This document shows positions 28,296 to 37,815 of a stretch of DNA of 64,000 nucleotides, in pieces (the first letter of the stretch is position 1; every line of letters begins with the position of its first letter). The notes below the pieces were generated by a model that was given only the letters and a program-made list of their open reading frames with translations, made no database searches and had not been told where the DNA came from. The position numbers and the translations under genes are program-made. Origin of the DNA: Xanthocytophaga agilis (GTDB lineage Bacteria > Bacteroidota > Bacteroidia > Cytophagales > 172606-1); contig NZ_JASJOU010000002.1 of NCBI RefSeq assembly GCF_030068605.1, positions 434,001-498,000 on the forward strand, in the 5' to 3' direction.

Positions 28296-29552
28296 TTAAT
28301 AGTGACATTTAGAACACTCGATACCACCAATAGTAGCCACTTTCATAGGCTCCTTGCTGGCATGAATAGCCACTAATTTATCATAATAAGCATTACCTTT
28401 GGTATTAACCTCAGTTTTACGGTGGCAATCGATACACCATCCCATAGTCAGAGGAGCAACTTGCTCAACTACTTCCATCTTCTCAATATCTCCGTGACAA
28501 TTCTGACAGGCTAATCCACCTACATTGGTATGTTGAGAGTGATTGAAATAAGCATGATCAGGAAGGTTGTGTACACGAATCCATTCGATCGGCTGATTAT
28601 TTTCAATAGCAGTGTAGAGTTTCTTAATTTCTGGAGAAGAGTTTTTGATTACACTATGGCAATTCATACAAATATTAGCGGAGGGAATACTTGCGTTTTT
28701 ACCTTTGTATACAGAGGTATGACAATATGCACAGTTAATTTTATATTCTCCGGCATGTAATTTGTGAGAATATGAAATAGGTTGTTTTGGCGCATACCCT
28801 TGGGCTATACCTATACGCATTACGCTATCCAGCCCTATTTTACCTAGTAATAACACAGCAATGATTAATACAGCACCTTTCACTACAGCACTTTGCAGTA
28901 CTTTACCAATGTCAGTACGTTGCTCCAGCAACTCACGATCTTCGTCTGATAAATCTTTGCGGTTGCTTAAAAACTTAGTCAACAATGAGATAATCATTAT
29001 TAACACAAGAAGCACCAGTGCCAGAACTACCAGTAAAGCAACTAGAATAATAGTAAAGTATTGGGTCGACAAACCGCTTTCTGCAGGAGCAGCAGTTGCA
29101 CCACCTTGCCCATCAGCTTTTGCCTGATCAGCAGTAGGTGCAGCAGTAGCAGCAGATTCTACGTAAGCCAGAATATTGTCAATATCTGCATTCTGCAAAT
29201 CCGGAAAGGATTGCATTTGCAGCTTATTATACTTGTTAAAAATCTGGTTTCCGTACGCATCTCCACTTGCTATAACAGCAGAAGAATTTTTCACCCACTT
29301 GTAAACCCAGTCTTTATTAGGAACTCTTGTCATTACTCCTTTTAATCCTGGACCTACAACTACTTCATCACTGGCAGCATGACATGCAGCACAGTTATTT
29401 TTAAAAAGGGCCTCGCCAGCGGCAGCGTCTCCACCCCCAGATGCAGCAGGTGCAGCACCTTGTGCCCATACTGTGCTACAAGTAAGTGTAGCCAGCAATA
29501 GTACCATGGAACAACCACGCCAAATAGGGCGTAAATACTTGACTATGTGCAT
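28296..29552 (-). CDS. actA: Alternative complex III subunit ActA, multiheme cytochrome c with fused cytochrome c domain
   Basis: A 418-residue exported cytochrome with six CxxCH sites: CAACH, CAYCH, CMNCH, CQNCH, CIDCH and a C-terminal CSKCH. The first belongs to a class I cytochrome c domain near the N-terminus (about residues 40-140). A TM segment near the middle separates it from the pentaheme ActA domain. Standard ActA has five hemes, so the extra heme comes from the fused domain. The open frame starts with GTG at 29582; the ATG at 29552 is preferred because it gives a better signal peptide. It is the first gene of the operon. Confidence 0.94.
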   Translation of the reverse strand: MHIVKYLRPIWRGCSMVLLLATLTCSTVWAQGAAPAASGGGDAAAGEALFKNNCAACHAASDEVVVGPGLKGVMTRVPNKDWVYKWVKNSSAVIASGDAYGNQIFNKYNKLQMQSFPDLQNADIDNILAYVESAATAAPTADQAKADGQGGATAAPAESGLSTQYFTIILVALLVVLALVLLVLIMIISLLTKFLSNRKDLSDEDRELLEQRTDIGKVLQSAVVKGAVLIIAVLLLGKIGLDSVMRIGIAQGYAPKQPISYSHKLHAGEYKINCAYCHTSVYKGKNASIPSANICMNCHSVIKNSSPEIKKLYTAIENNQPIEWIRVHNLPDHAYFNHSQHTNVGGLACQNCHGDIEKMEVVEQVAPLTMGWCIDCHRKTEVNTKGNAYYDKLVAIHASKEPMKVATIGGIECSKCHY

Positions 29553-29605
29553 ATTAAATTTACTTGGTCTAAGAAGTTTCACTATGAGGTCTTATAATAG
29601 GCGTA

Positions 29606-29636
29606 CAAAGGTAGTATCGGTTTTTTTTTTAGCAAA
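29606..29636 (-). promoter_or_regulatory. Bacteroidota-type promoter of the act-cox operon
   Basis: Read on the minus strand: TTTG (29636-29633), exactly 19 nt, then TACCTTTG (29613-29606). This is a perfect match to the -33/-7 consensus TTTG-N19-TAnnTTTG. The spacer includes ten A in a row. Transcription would start near 29600, about 50 nt before the actA ATG. Confidence 0.85.
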
Positions 29637-30096
29637 TATATTTTTATTACAAAAACAGGTAGATATTACCTGCTTATTACACGCCCGCCAAATGTATCTA
29701 ATAATCAACTACTTGTAAATTATTTTTTCATATAAAAGCAATAATTTAGAATCATTTTAAATAAATTCTCACCTAATTAGTTACCCAGAATCCACTTCTT
29801 TTTTCCATTATTTACCTTCCATACGTTAAAAGTGGGTATTTATATAATATAAGGTATGTTTTCGATTGAAAAATCCTTAAAATTTGCTTAGATTTTCAAA
29901 ATCAGTGACGAATACTCTTTCCCTTTAAATAATCCTATTTTTACTAGAATAAAAACAGAAATGCGGGATATACTCAACAGTGTGAGGTATACCTATTTCA
30001 TTTCATATGTAAGATTTATACACATACTACTCAGTTTTCGGAGGTTACAAATAGGGCTCAATTTCGGATGTAGAGTAACTAAAATCCAGATTGACT
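29637..30096. other. AT-rich intergenic region upstream of the act operon
   Basis: About 460 nt between the act promoter and the small plus-strand gene at 30097. Apart from AT-rich stretches no repeats, hairpins with T-runs or open frames stand out. Regulatory sites for either divergent gene would lie here. Confidence 0.4.
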
Positions 30097-30561
30097 ATGA
30101 ATCCGTTTACTGATACATTCAAAACTATGTTTGCAACTGGCAATGCATATGTAAATAAGTCGCAACCCAGTAACGATACAACCAAGGTGAGAACGAATAA
30201 AGGTACTTATAATCAGAGAGTAAGCTCTACTACTGTGCGTGTAACGATGGGAAATGAGATTACTGACTATCATTTGGACTATCGCGAAGGAGAGAAACTG
30301 GCTGAGATGGATTTCAATGGATGGACGCCATTACATAAGTATTTTGGTCGTTTTCAGGAAGATATATTCACAGGGATTAAATACAATTACGGAATTACAT
30401 TAGGCAAAGAGAAGGTAGGGAAATATGTAGAATCTATTATTGAGTACCGGAATGGGAAAATGGTAGGAGAACAGATTTATTTTAATACAGAGGGAGATGT
30501 TGTCCGAAAAATATATATTGAGGATATACAGATTAAATTAGAATCTAAAATAGCGGGATAG
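30097..30561 (+). CDS. Hypothetical protein, 154 residues
   Basis: A soluble-looking protein without signal peptide or TM segment. It is rich in Lys, Tyr, Asn and Glu with a central VRVTMGNEITDYHLDYREGE stretch and a C-terminal half with alternating strands. I do not recognise the family. A TTG two codons upstream is in frame, but the ATG at 30097 is the better start. It sits alone between the divergent act operon and the convergent mobA gene, so context gives no function. Confidence 0.6.
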   Translation: MNPFTDTFKTMFATGNAYVNKSQPSNDTTKVRTNKGTYNQRVSSTTVRVTMGNEITDYHLDYREGEKLAEMDFNGWTPLHKYFGRFQEDIFTGIKYNYGITLGKEKVGKYVESIIEYRNGKMVGEQIYFNTEGDVVRKIYIEDIQIKLESKIAG

Positions 30562-30652
30562 ACCCCGTTTACAAGATAACGAGTATAATATTGAGCAACC
30601 CATAAGTGTCTGAGCAAAAGTAAACTCTCTTCAGTATCCTCTTTGAAGTAAT

Positions 30653-31255
30653 TCAAAGGGGATTTTTTATTTTCAAATCATCCGGTTGATTATAATTTCT
30701 GAAAGCAGGATAAGAATCGGACGTAATAGGTATAAAACAGGGATGACTTTTCTCTATAAGGTATTTCATGCTTTGCGAAGGTAATTGGCCTTGTTTTGCT
30801 ATTCCAAGGAACTTCTCCAGAGCTATCTTTGTATAAATTGCACACAAAGGCTCCCATTTTCCTTCCTGCTCAAAAACGAAACAATCATATTTCTTTGAAC
30901 ATTGATAGGCGTCTATTACTTGTTTTAACACAGATTGGGTCATATCAATCATATCACAGGCTACTACAAGCCAGTCCTGCTCTGGAAAGTGTTGATGGGC
31001 AGTAAGTAATCCAGCCAAAGGGCCTTGAACAGATACAGCATCTGCAAGAAGTTTGTCGGAAGAGATTATAGAGCTGTAGATAGCGTGCTGCTCCTCCCGA
31101 ACAGATACCCATACAGGTAATCCCAGAGCTTCCATTTTATCAATGGCGTTCTGTACCCAATACCCATCTGTATGCAACAAAAGTCCTTTATCAGAACCCA
31201 TCCGGGAACTGTAGCCTCCACATAGTACTAATCCAGCCAAGCCACTGTTAATCAT
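30653..31255 (-). CDS. mobA: Molybdenum cofactor guanylyltransferase
   Basis: A 200-residue nucleotidyltransferase with the MobA N-terminal signature LAGLVLCGGYSSRMGSDKG and the VVACDMIDMT metal-binding aspartate. It attaches GMP to molybdopterin to make the guanine dinucleotide cofactor used by DMSO-reductase-family enzymes such as the nitrate reductase encoded three genes upstream. The frame is open to 31297 and would overlap the rubredoxin-tailed gene by 8 nt; the ATG at 31255 gives the normal N-terminus. Last gene of the nitrate reductase operon. Confidence 0.9.
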   Translation of the reverse strand: MINSGLAGLVLCGGYSSRMGSDKGLLLHTDGYWVQNAIDKMEALGLPVWVSVREEQHAIYSSIISSDKLLADAVSVQGPLAGLLTAHQHFPEQDWLVVACDMIDMTQSVLKQVIDAYQCSKKYDCFVFEQEGKWEPLCAIYTKIALEKFLGIAKQGQLPSQSMKYLIEKSHPCFIPITSDSYPAFRNYNQPDDLKIKNPL

Positions 31256-31289
31256 ATAGTTACAGCATGATAGAATTGTAGCAATACTG

Positions 31290-32780
31290 TTACACAAAAA
31301 TCACACTTCGTTCTTTTTTGATAAATTCTGTTTTCCCAGCTTCACATAGTGGACAACAGTAAGATTCTGGTAATGTGTCAAATGATGTTGCAGCCAGAAT
31401 GTTAGACTCTGGTTCTCCAACCAGCGGATCATATACAGAATAGCAATGCTTACACTGATACACAAAATGTGGTATAGAAGTTTCACCAGATGGCATCGTT
31501 GCTTCAACAGGTTGTGCAAATAAATCTTCTTTTTGCTGACCAATACGGGTACGTAAATAGGTTTTGCAAAGGCGTCTTACCTGTTCTCCAAGGTAAGATT
31601 TTAAAAGATTTTTCTCAAAAACATATAATTTTCGACTATTGGGATTAAAATCATCTGTGTAGAGAATATCATACAAACTTAGTACTGTATAATCGCCAAA
31701 ACATAATACCGGCTTTTTACGAATAATCACACAGCCAAACAATTCCGACTTAGGACGTGTCTGAATAGCAAAACTCAGTCCGAAAGTACGCAGATCATTT
31801 GCATCCAGATGTTTTACCAACTGCTGTTTCAACTCTAATCCTTCTATACTTTCATCTTCTATTTGCCAGTTGAGTTCATTGGCAGCATGACGCACATTAA
31901 TCTGATGTCGGGTTAGCACCTTATCCCAAACCAATCGGTCTTTGGCTACAATCCCTTTAATAATTAGCGACTTCCAGCTTGTTACACACAACTGGCCTAT
32001 TTTTGTCTGGCTACATGCTTTGCATACATCTATCAGAAAGCTTACAGGAAACAATTCATCTCTCCGGTAAATACCCAACCAGGTTTTATCACCATAGCGG
32101 TTAAATCCCTCATAATAAGGCAAGCGGAATGGTGATAGTTCTAAAGGTTCTTTTGCAGGTTTGGCAATGTATTCACATTGTTGTTTTACCAATGTGGCTA
32201 ATTTATCTCCTTCAGCCTGATCGTTTGCATAAAAGGCAGCTTTATTCTCCCAGATTACTTTTTCAATTGTTTTTGAGAGCTGTGGAATATCATTGCTGTA
32301 AACCAGTTCTTTCCAGGCAAAAATAGAATTTGTTTTAGGGAAGCGAACATACAAATACCAAAAGTGAGCATGAGAAGAGGCTATCCAGTTTATATTACCT
32401 GTAAAGAAAGGTGAGAAACTCTGGTTGTTGTCTGAAATATTGATTTTTAACTGAGGTCTATAATCAAACAGGTCAAAAATGTCTTTATAGATACCTTCAC
32501 CCAGCCAGTTATCTGCGCTAAAAATTTCCTCAGCGGGATAAGAACTCACAATATTGGGATACTGCCCAGTGTCAAACTCATAAACAATGTTCTGTTGTTT
32601 TAATAAAGTATCCAGCGTCTCATATTCTTCAGCAGCAACTTCTATCAATAATTGCTGGCGCAAACCAAAACGGACATGACGCACCCGGGCATACTCCAGA
32701 ATCCCCAGAATCTGCTGCAATTGTCCGGCAGGTACGATACCTCCTGTAAAATTGATTTTTACAATATAGGAATGGATCAT
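31290..32780 (-). CDS. Rubredoxin-tailed protein with nitrite/sulfite reductase-like N-terminus
   Basis: A 496-residue protein. Residues 1-60 resemble the ferredoxin-like half domain of nitrite/sulfite reductases (GGIVPAGQLQQILGILEYA). A second similar stretch, IGQLCVTSWKSLIIKGI, lies in the middle. No siroheme/4Fe-4S cysteine motif is present. The C-terminus (about 438-485) is a rubredoxin domain with CKHC and CPLC and the DPLVGEPE linker. Rubredoxins carry one electron on an FeCys4 centre. Lying directly behind the nitrate reductase gene (27 nt), it is a likely electron carrier or assembly partner for nitrate or nitrite reduction (inference). The catalytic role of the middle region is unknown. 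Confidence 0.75.
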   Translation of the reverse strand: MIHSYIVKINFTGGIVPAGQLQQILGILEYARVRHVRFGLRQQLLIEVAAEEYETLDTLLKQQNIVYEFDTGQYPNIVSSYPAEEIFSADNWLGEGIYKDIFDLFDYRPQLKINISDNNQSFSPFFTGNINWIASSHAHFWYLYVRFPKTNSIFAWKELVYSNDIPQLSKTIEKVIWENKAAFYANDQAEGDKLATLVKQQCEYIAKPAKEPLELSPFRLPYYEGFNRYGDKTWLGIYRRDELFPVSFLIDVCKACSQTKIGQLCVTSWKSLIIKGIVAKDRLVWDKVLTRHQINVRHAANELNWQIEDESIEGLELKQQLVKHLDANDLRTFGLSFAIQTRPKSELFGCVIIRKKPVLCFGDYTVLSLYDILYTDDFNPNSRKLYVFEKNLLKSYLGEQVRRLCKTYLRTRIGQQKEDLFAQPVEATMPSGETSIPHFVYQCKHCYSVYDPLVGEPESNILAATSFDTLPESYCCPLCEAGKTEFIKKERSVIFV

Positions 32781-32807
32781 AGGCTCTTTATAGTAAAAAT
32801 TTCTATT

Positions 32808-35800
32808 TTACACTTCTGCAGCAACCTGCAGGTGTTTTTCCAGAATAACCTGTACTTCAGGGCGGCAGGAACCACAACCAAGCCCAGCTCCGGAAGCCTG
32901 ACACAACTGCTTGAGCTCTCTACACCCTTCCCGAATCTTATTCTGAATATTTCCCTCTCCTACTCCACCACAGGAACAAACGAGCTTTCCCTGCATAGGC
33001 TCTGCCTTTTTCCCTGAGCGTAATAGTTCCAGTCTCTTTTCGGATAGCTCCATCTTTTTCTGAATTAGGTCCCTGAACTCCAGAAATTCTGTTTTATCTC
33101 CAATCAGAATAGCACCTACCAGCCGATCATTGTGAATGATGCATTTTTTATAATACCGTTTGGCCTTATCAATAAACACTACTTCTTCGTATTCCGGATT
33201 ATCTGCAGGAGCTTCTGCCATACCCAGGGAACAGAGGTCTGTACCCTGCATTTTCAGAATATTCATCAACAATGATCCTTCATAGTAGGAGGCAATATCT
33301 CCATTCAGATAGCGGGCTACCACCTCTGCCTGTTGTTCAGCGGCTGAGGTAACACCATATAAATTCCCTTGAAATTCAGCTATCTCGCCAATGGCATATA
33401 CAGAAGGATCAGAAGTTTGCATGTATTCGTTTACGACTACCCCTCGTTTACAATGAAGCTCTGCAGCTTTGGCTATCTCAATATTTGGAGAAGTTCCAAT
33501 TGCAGCTACTAACGCTTGGCACTGAATAACGCGACCACTTTTCATCCGTAATCCTTCGATGGTATCCCGTCCCAAAAATGCCTGAATCTCATCGTTGTAG
33601 TAGACATCAATTCCTTTATCTACCAGTTCTTCGTGCAATAAATGACTTCCCAAGGCATCCAGTTGTTTTCCCATTAACCTGGAGACACGGTGCACAACAG
33701 TTACAGAGAAATTGATCTCCCGCAAAGAAGCAGCCAGTTCAATTCCTAGCAGCCCACCTCCTACTATTACTACATGTGAACCAGGTTGAAGATGCTTCTT
33801 AAAGCTATCGGCATCGCATCGGCTTCGCATGGTAAAAATACCTTTCAATGGAGGTACATCCCGTAACGTAGCAGCTCTGCTACCTGTTGCCAGAATCAAC
33901 AGATCATAGGAATGCCAGTTTCCATTACTATCCAATACTCTTTTACTAGCCCTGTCAATTTGTTCAATGCTTACACCCCGATGCAGCCGGATACGAAGAT
34001 CATCTTCTTCCTCATCTTTCATCTTTACCAGTTGTTCCCATTTCTGGTGTCCACTGATATAATCCGGAAGCATTACCCGGTTATAAAACGGGAAATTTTC
34101 TTTACTAAAAATCGTGATCTCATCTTCAGTATTCAAGGCCCTATATGATTTCACAAATCCAAAGGAACCGGCTCCTGCGCCGACTATGATAATCTTCTGT
34201 CTGATTTTCTGGTATTTCTCTACTTGAACGGCACAAAATTTAAAGTCAGGCTCTTTGGATTTCGGATCAACCAGATTGTTTGTGAGATTATTGGCTCGAT
34301 TCAGATCACTATTCAGGACTTTTCCCCAATGCATGGGTAGAAATACAACACCTCGCTTAATATCTTCAGAAAACTTAGCTTGTACACGTACCTGCCCCCT
34401 TCGGGTAGTCACATCCACCAGATTTCCATCTTCGATCCCTCTCAGAACTGCATCGTCCGGATGAATTTCGAGAAATGCTTCTGCAATGTGCTGATTCAAC
34501 TTATTTACCTTACCTGTTTTACTACGGGTATGCCATTGATCGCGGATTCTTCCTGTGGTAAGTATCAGAGGAAAATCAGCATCCGGGAGTTCTGATTGAT
34601 TCTCATCGGGAACTGTATGAATGACAGCCTTTTGGGTAGCTGTATAAAATTTTTTATCCGTAAATAGTCCTTTTCCTTTTGTCTCATTCACAGAAGTCAA
34701 CGGCCACTGAACCGTTTTTTCTTTCAGAATAGTGTAATTTAGCCCATGAATATCGATGTGTGTACCTTTGGTAAGGGCACAATGCTCCAGATAGATTTCC
34801 TCTGCATTTTTATAGTCAAATCCTTTGTAGCCCATTTTGCGGGCAAAACGACAGATAATTTCAGCGTCAGGCAGTGCTTCTCCCGGGGCTTCTGTTAGTT
34901 TATGCAGATAGGAAATACGACGTTCTGCATTGGTCATTGTTCCCTCTTTTTCTGTCCATGCAGCAGCAGGAAACACCACATCAGCATATTTGAGTGTTTC
35001 AACTCTGTTGGAAATGTCCTGTACTACTACAAATTTTGCCTTTTTAAGTGCTTCTTCTGCTATTCGTACATCGGGTAAACTAATCAATGGATTGGTGCAT
35101 ATAATCCAGACAGCTTTTAACTTGCCTTCGTTAAGAGCCGAAAACATTTCAGTAGCTGTTAGGCCAGGTTTGGGAGAGATCTGTGTCCCACCCCAGAACT
35201 TTTGTACTTCTTCCCGATGAACGGGATTTAGTAAATCCCGGTGAGCAGGCAACAAATTTGATAATCCCCCTACTTCTCGGCCTCCCATCGCATTGGGTTG
35301 ACCAGTCAGTGAAAAAGGTCCGGAACCGGGTTTTCCAATATGTCCGGTTATCAGGTTAAGGTTGATCAGACTTAGGTTTTTATTCACGCCAATTACACTC
35401 TGATTCAGCCCCATTGTCCACATTGTCAGAAAGCCTTTGGCATCTCCTATATGGGCTGCTGCTTTACGAAGCTCTTCTTCTTCTATTCCACATAATTCTG
35501 CGGCTTCTTGAATACTGCGACGCATCACAGACTCCCGATACACCTCATAGCCTTCGGTATGGTTTTTCACAAAATCAGCGTTAATATCTCCCTGTTCGAT
35601 TAGTAGTCGTCCTAGGGCATGATTCAGAATCACATCTGTGCCCGGATTGATTTGCAGATGTACATCCGCAATGGCACATGTTTGAGTACGACGAGGGTCA
35701 GCAACAATAATCTTTACATGTGGATTAGCTGCTTTATGGGCTTCTACCCTACGCCAGATAATCGGGTGACACCAGGCAGGGTTAGCTCCTGTTACATAAA

Positions 35801-36296
35801 TACAATCTGATAACTCAATATCATCATAGCAAACCGGAACGCTATCTTCACCCAATGACATTTTATAACCCACCACAGCAGAACTCATACACAAACGGGA
35901 GTTTGTATCAATATTATTGCTGCCAATAAAGCCTTTGATCAGCTTATTGATTACATAATATTCTTCAGTAAGACATTGTCCGGAAGCATAAAAGGCAACA
36001 GAATCAGGTCCATATTTGTCAATCAACGTACGAAATACCGCGGCGGTACGTTCCATAGCATCGTCCCAGCTTACCCGTTGACGTGGCATATTTTTGTTAA
36101 ACCGCATTTCCGGATAGAACAGTCTGTCTGACTTATCCATTACGGTATAATGCAGATTCATCCCTTTGGAACATAACATCCCACGGTTTACCGGATGGTC
36201 AGGATCTCCCTCTACAGTTAGCTTGCCCATTTTGTCTTTGCGGACAATAACACCACATCCTGTACCACAATAACAGCACGTTGATTTGTATTCCAT
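32808..36296 (-). CDS. Assimilatory nitrate reductase fused to FAD/BFD reductase
   Basis: A 1162-residue fusion. Residues 1 to about 690 are a NasA/NarB-type molybdopterin nitrate reductase: 4Fe-4S ligands Cys7, Cys10, Cys14 and Cys42, a MGLNQSVIGV block, and the cofactor-binding C-domain with TGRIRDQWHTRSKTG. From about residue 700 (KIIIVGAGAG) to 1060 is an FAD/NAD(P)-binding nitrite-reductase-like oxidoreductase domain with a second dinucleotide motif (VVIVGGGLLGIELA). The end (from about 1109) is a BFD-type [2Fe-2S] domain with CSCG and CGSC. This combines catalytic and NAD(P)H-dehydrogenase parts that are separate proteins (NasC and NasB) elsewhere. Cytoplasmic; no Tat signal. Confidence 0.93.
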   Translation of the reverse strand: MEYKSTCCYCGTGCGVIVRKDKMGKLTVEGDPDHPVNRGMLCSKGMNLHYTVMDKSDRLFYPEMRFNKNMPRQRVSWDDAMERTAAVFRTLIDKYGPDSVAFYASGQCLTEEYYVINKLIKGFIGSNNIDTNSRLCMSSAVVGYKMSLGEDSVPVCYDDIELSDCIYVTGANPAWCHPIIWRRVEAHKAANPHVKIIVADPRRTQTCAIADVHLQINPGTDVILNHALGRLLIEQGDINADFVKNHTEGYEVYRESVMRRSIQEAAELCGIEEEELRKAAAHIGDAKGFLTMWTMGLNQSVIGVNKNLSLINLNLITGHIGKPGSGPFSLTGQPNAMGGREVGGLSNLLPAHRDLLNPVHREEVQKFWGGTQISPKPGLTATEMFSALNEGKLKAVWIICTNPLISLPDVRIAEEALKKAKFVVVQDISNRVETLKYADVVFPAAAWTEKEGTMTNAERRISYLHKLTEAPGEALPDAEIICRFARKMGYKGFDYKNAEEIYLEHCALTKGTHIDIHGLNYTILKEKTVQWPLTSVNETKGKGLFTDKKFYTATQKAVIHTVPDENQSELPDADFPLILTTGRIRDQWHTRSKTGKVNKLNQHIAEAFLEIHPDDAVLRGIEDGNLVDVTTRRGQVRVQAKFSEDIKRGVVFLPMHWGKVLNSDLNRANNLTNNLVDPKSKEPDFKFCAVQVEKYQKIRQKIIIVGAGAGSFGFVKSYRALNTEDEITIFSKENFPFYNRVMLPDYISGHQKWEQLVKMKDEEEDDLRIRLHRGVSIEQIDRASKRVLDSNGNWHSYDLLILATGSRAATLRDVPPLKGIFTMRSRCDADSFKKHLQPGSHVVIVGGGLLGIELAASLREINFSVTVVHRVSRLMGKQLDALGSHLLHEELVDKGIDVYYNDEIQAFLGRDTIEGLRMKSGRVIQCQALVAAIGTSPNIEIAKAAELHCKRGVVVNEYMQTSDPSVYAIGEIAEFQGNLYGVTSAAEQQAEVVARYLNGDIASYYEGSLLMNILKMQGTDLCSLGMAEAPADNPEYEEVVFIDKAKRYYKKCIIHNDRLVGAILIGDKTEFLEFRDLIQKKMELSEKRLELLRSGKKAEPMQGKLVCSCGGVGEGNIQNKIREGCRELKQLCQASGAGLGCGSCRPEVQVILEKHLQVAAEV

Positions 36297-36343
36297 GTAT
36301 ATAGGGTTTTTGCTCGTAGAATCTATAAAGTCAGAAAGACCTG

Positions 36344-36387
36344 CGAGAGAAGTAAGTCAAACCTTTGGGAGGCAAGACTTACTCTCA
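36344..36387 (-). promoter_or_regulatory. Hairpin between narK and the nitrate reductase gene
   Basis: The stem AGTAAGTC (36351-36358) with GACTTACT (36376-36383) is extended by GAGA/TCTC. There is no strong T-run after it on the minus strand, so it looks like an attenuator or RNA-processing site rather than a full terminator. Confidence 0.45.
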
Positions 36388-36441
36388 CAAAACAGCTTCA
36401 TGAATGGCTATATATAGAGTTATAGCGTTGGCATCATATCA

Positions 36442-37737
36442 TCATATAGCACCAGCCGTTTGTGCGGCAGTTTCGGGCTGAGCTACTTTATCAAAACGGG
36501 TAAGAAAAACAATTAATGCAACTACGGTTACAATGGCGCCTATATACATAAATGCCTGAGCATAGGTAATGGATTCAGCCTTGAACAGGAAACCAAATAA
36601 CATCCCTCCTACATTTCCTCCTGCTCCTACTATTCCGGCTACAGTACCTACATGCTTTTGATTAATAAAAGGGACAATCGCATAGGTGGTTCCGTTAGCC
36701 ATTTTCAGAAACATAGCAAATGTCAGCATGGCTACAATAGCGAAGCCTAGTGTATTGGCTTGTGAAAATAATACCAGTCCCAAACCTTCCAGAGCCAGCA
36801 CAATCCCCAATAACCAACCTTTGCCTTTCATACCATATTTATTTCCTACTTTATCAGCAATGATACCTCCTACAGCTCTGGCAAACAGGTTCATGCCACC
36901 AAATACACCAGCCCAGAAACCGGCAGAGGACTGATCCAGCTTAAATGAATCGACAAAATGCAGTGTGGCAACTCCATCAAACGTAATTTCCATACCAAAG
37001 CAAACAGCATACGCAAAAGCCAGTGCCCATACCCGCCAGTCAGCCAACACTGCCCATGAGAACTTCTTACTTTCCCGTTTGCGGTTGATTTCTGAAAAAT
37101 TTCCGGCAGGAGTATCCTGTGTAAAGAAATAATAAATTACTGCCATAACCAGCAACATCATTCCCGGAACAATCATAGCATATCGCCAGGCATCATGTTT
37201 GGTATAGCCAGCTCCTACAATGGCAGCAAAAATCAACGGCATTACCATCAACGTCACACCACCACCCAGATTGCCCCATCCACCAGCAACAGCATTGGCA
37301 GTTCCTTTTATTTTAGGAGCAAACATGGTGGTTGTATGGTACTGAGTAATAACAAACGAGGCTCCGATGATGCCAATGGCTAACCGAAACAACAGAAAGG
37401 AAGTATAGTCATTGGCAAGTCCAACCAGCATGACCGGAATGGATCCTATCACCAGTAAAGCTGTATAGGTTTTTCGGGGGCCCCAGATATCACACAAACG
37501 TCCGATAAGAAGCCGGGCAAAAATAGTAGCAGAAACAGCGGCAATTACGGTGTTTCCAACTTGTGCTTTGGTTAAACCTAAATCTTCGCGAATAGTGGGC
37601 ATCAATGGCGCCAATCCAAACCATCCGAAAAAACAGGCAAAAAATGTAAGCCATGTAATGTGGAAGGTACGCATTTGTACACCTTTAAAGCTGAGGACAT
37701 TTAGTTTCTCCAGAGGTTTATTACTTAAATTCATCAT
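36442..37737 (-). CDS. narK: Nitrate/nitrite transporter, MFS family
   Basis: A 431-residue MFS protein with twelve TM segments. Both nitrate signature regions of the NarK/NasA family are present: GGWGNLGGGVTLMVMPL and GAGGNVGGMLFGFLF. TM1 starts after an unusual 20-residue polar N-terminus. It moves nitrate (or exchanges it for nitrite) across the inner membrane. It is first in the operon that continues with the nitrate reductase fusion, the rubredoxin protein and mobA. Its long leader and promoter are described separately. Confidence 0.93.
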   Translation of the reverse strand: MMNLSNKPLEKLNVLSFKGVQMRTFHITWLTFFACFFGWFGLAPLMPTIREDLGLTKAQVGNTVIAAVSATIFARLLIGRLCDIWGPRKTYTALLVIGSIPVMLVGLANDYTSFLLFRLAIGIIGASFVITQYHTTTMFAPKIKGTANAVAGGWGNLGGGVTLMVMPLIFAAIVGAGYTKHDAWRYAMIVPGMMLLVMAVIYYFFTQDTPAGNFSEINRKRESKKFSWAVLADWRVWALAFAYAVCFGMEITFDGVATLHFVDSFKLDQSSAGFWAGVFGGMNLFARAVGGIIADKVGNKYGMKGKGWLLGIVLALEGLGLVLFSQANTLGFAIVAMLTFAMFLKMANGTTYAIVPFINQKHVGTVAGIVGAGGNVGGMLFGFLFKAESITYAQAFMYIGAIVTVVALIVFLTRFDKVAQPETAAQTAGAI

Positions 37738-37796
37738 AGTTTTGTTTTAGCTTATTAAGTATTTTACACTACCCAAAAACGACTCTATATTTAAAC

Positions 37797-37815
37797 CTAT
37801 ATTTTCAAAATATAG
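37797..37815. promoter_or_regulatory. Perfect 19-nt palindrome in the narK leader
   Basis: CTATATTTT-C-AAAATATAG, two 9-nt arms around one base, about 60 nt before the narK start and downstream of the predicted transcription start. It has the size of a dimer binding site and could also form a hairpin in the leader RNA. Confidence 0.45.
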
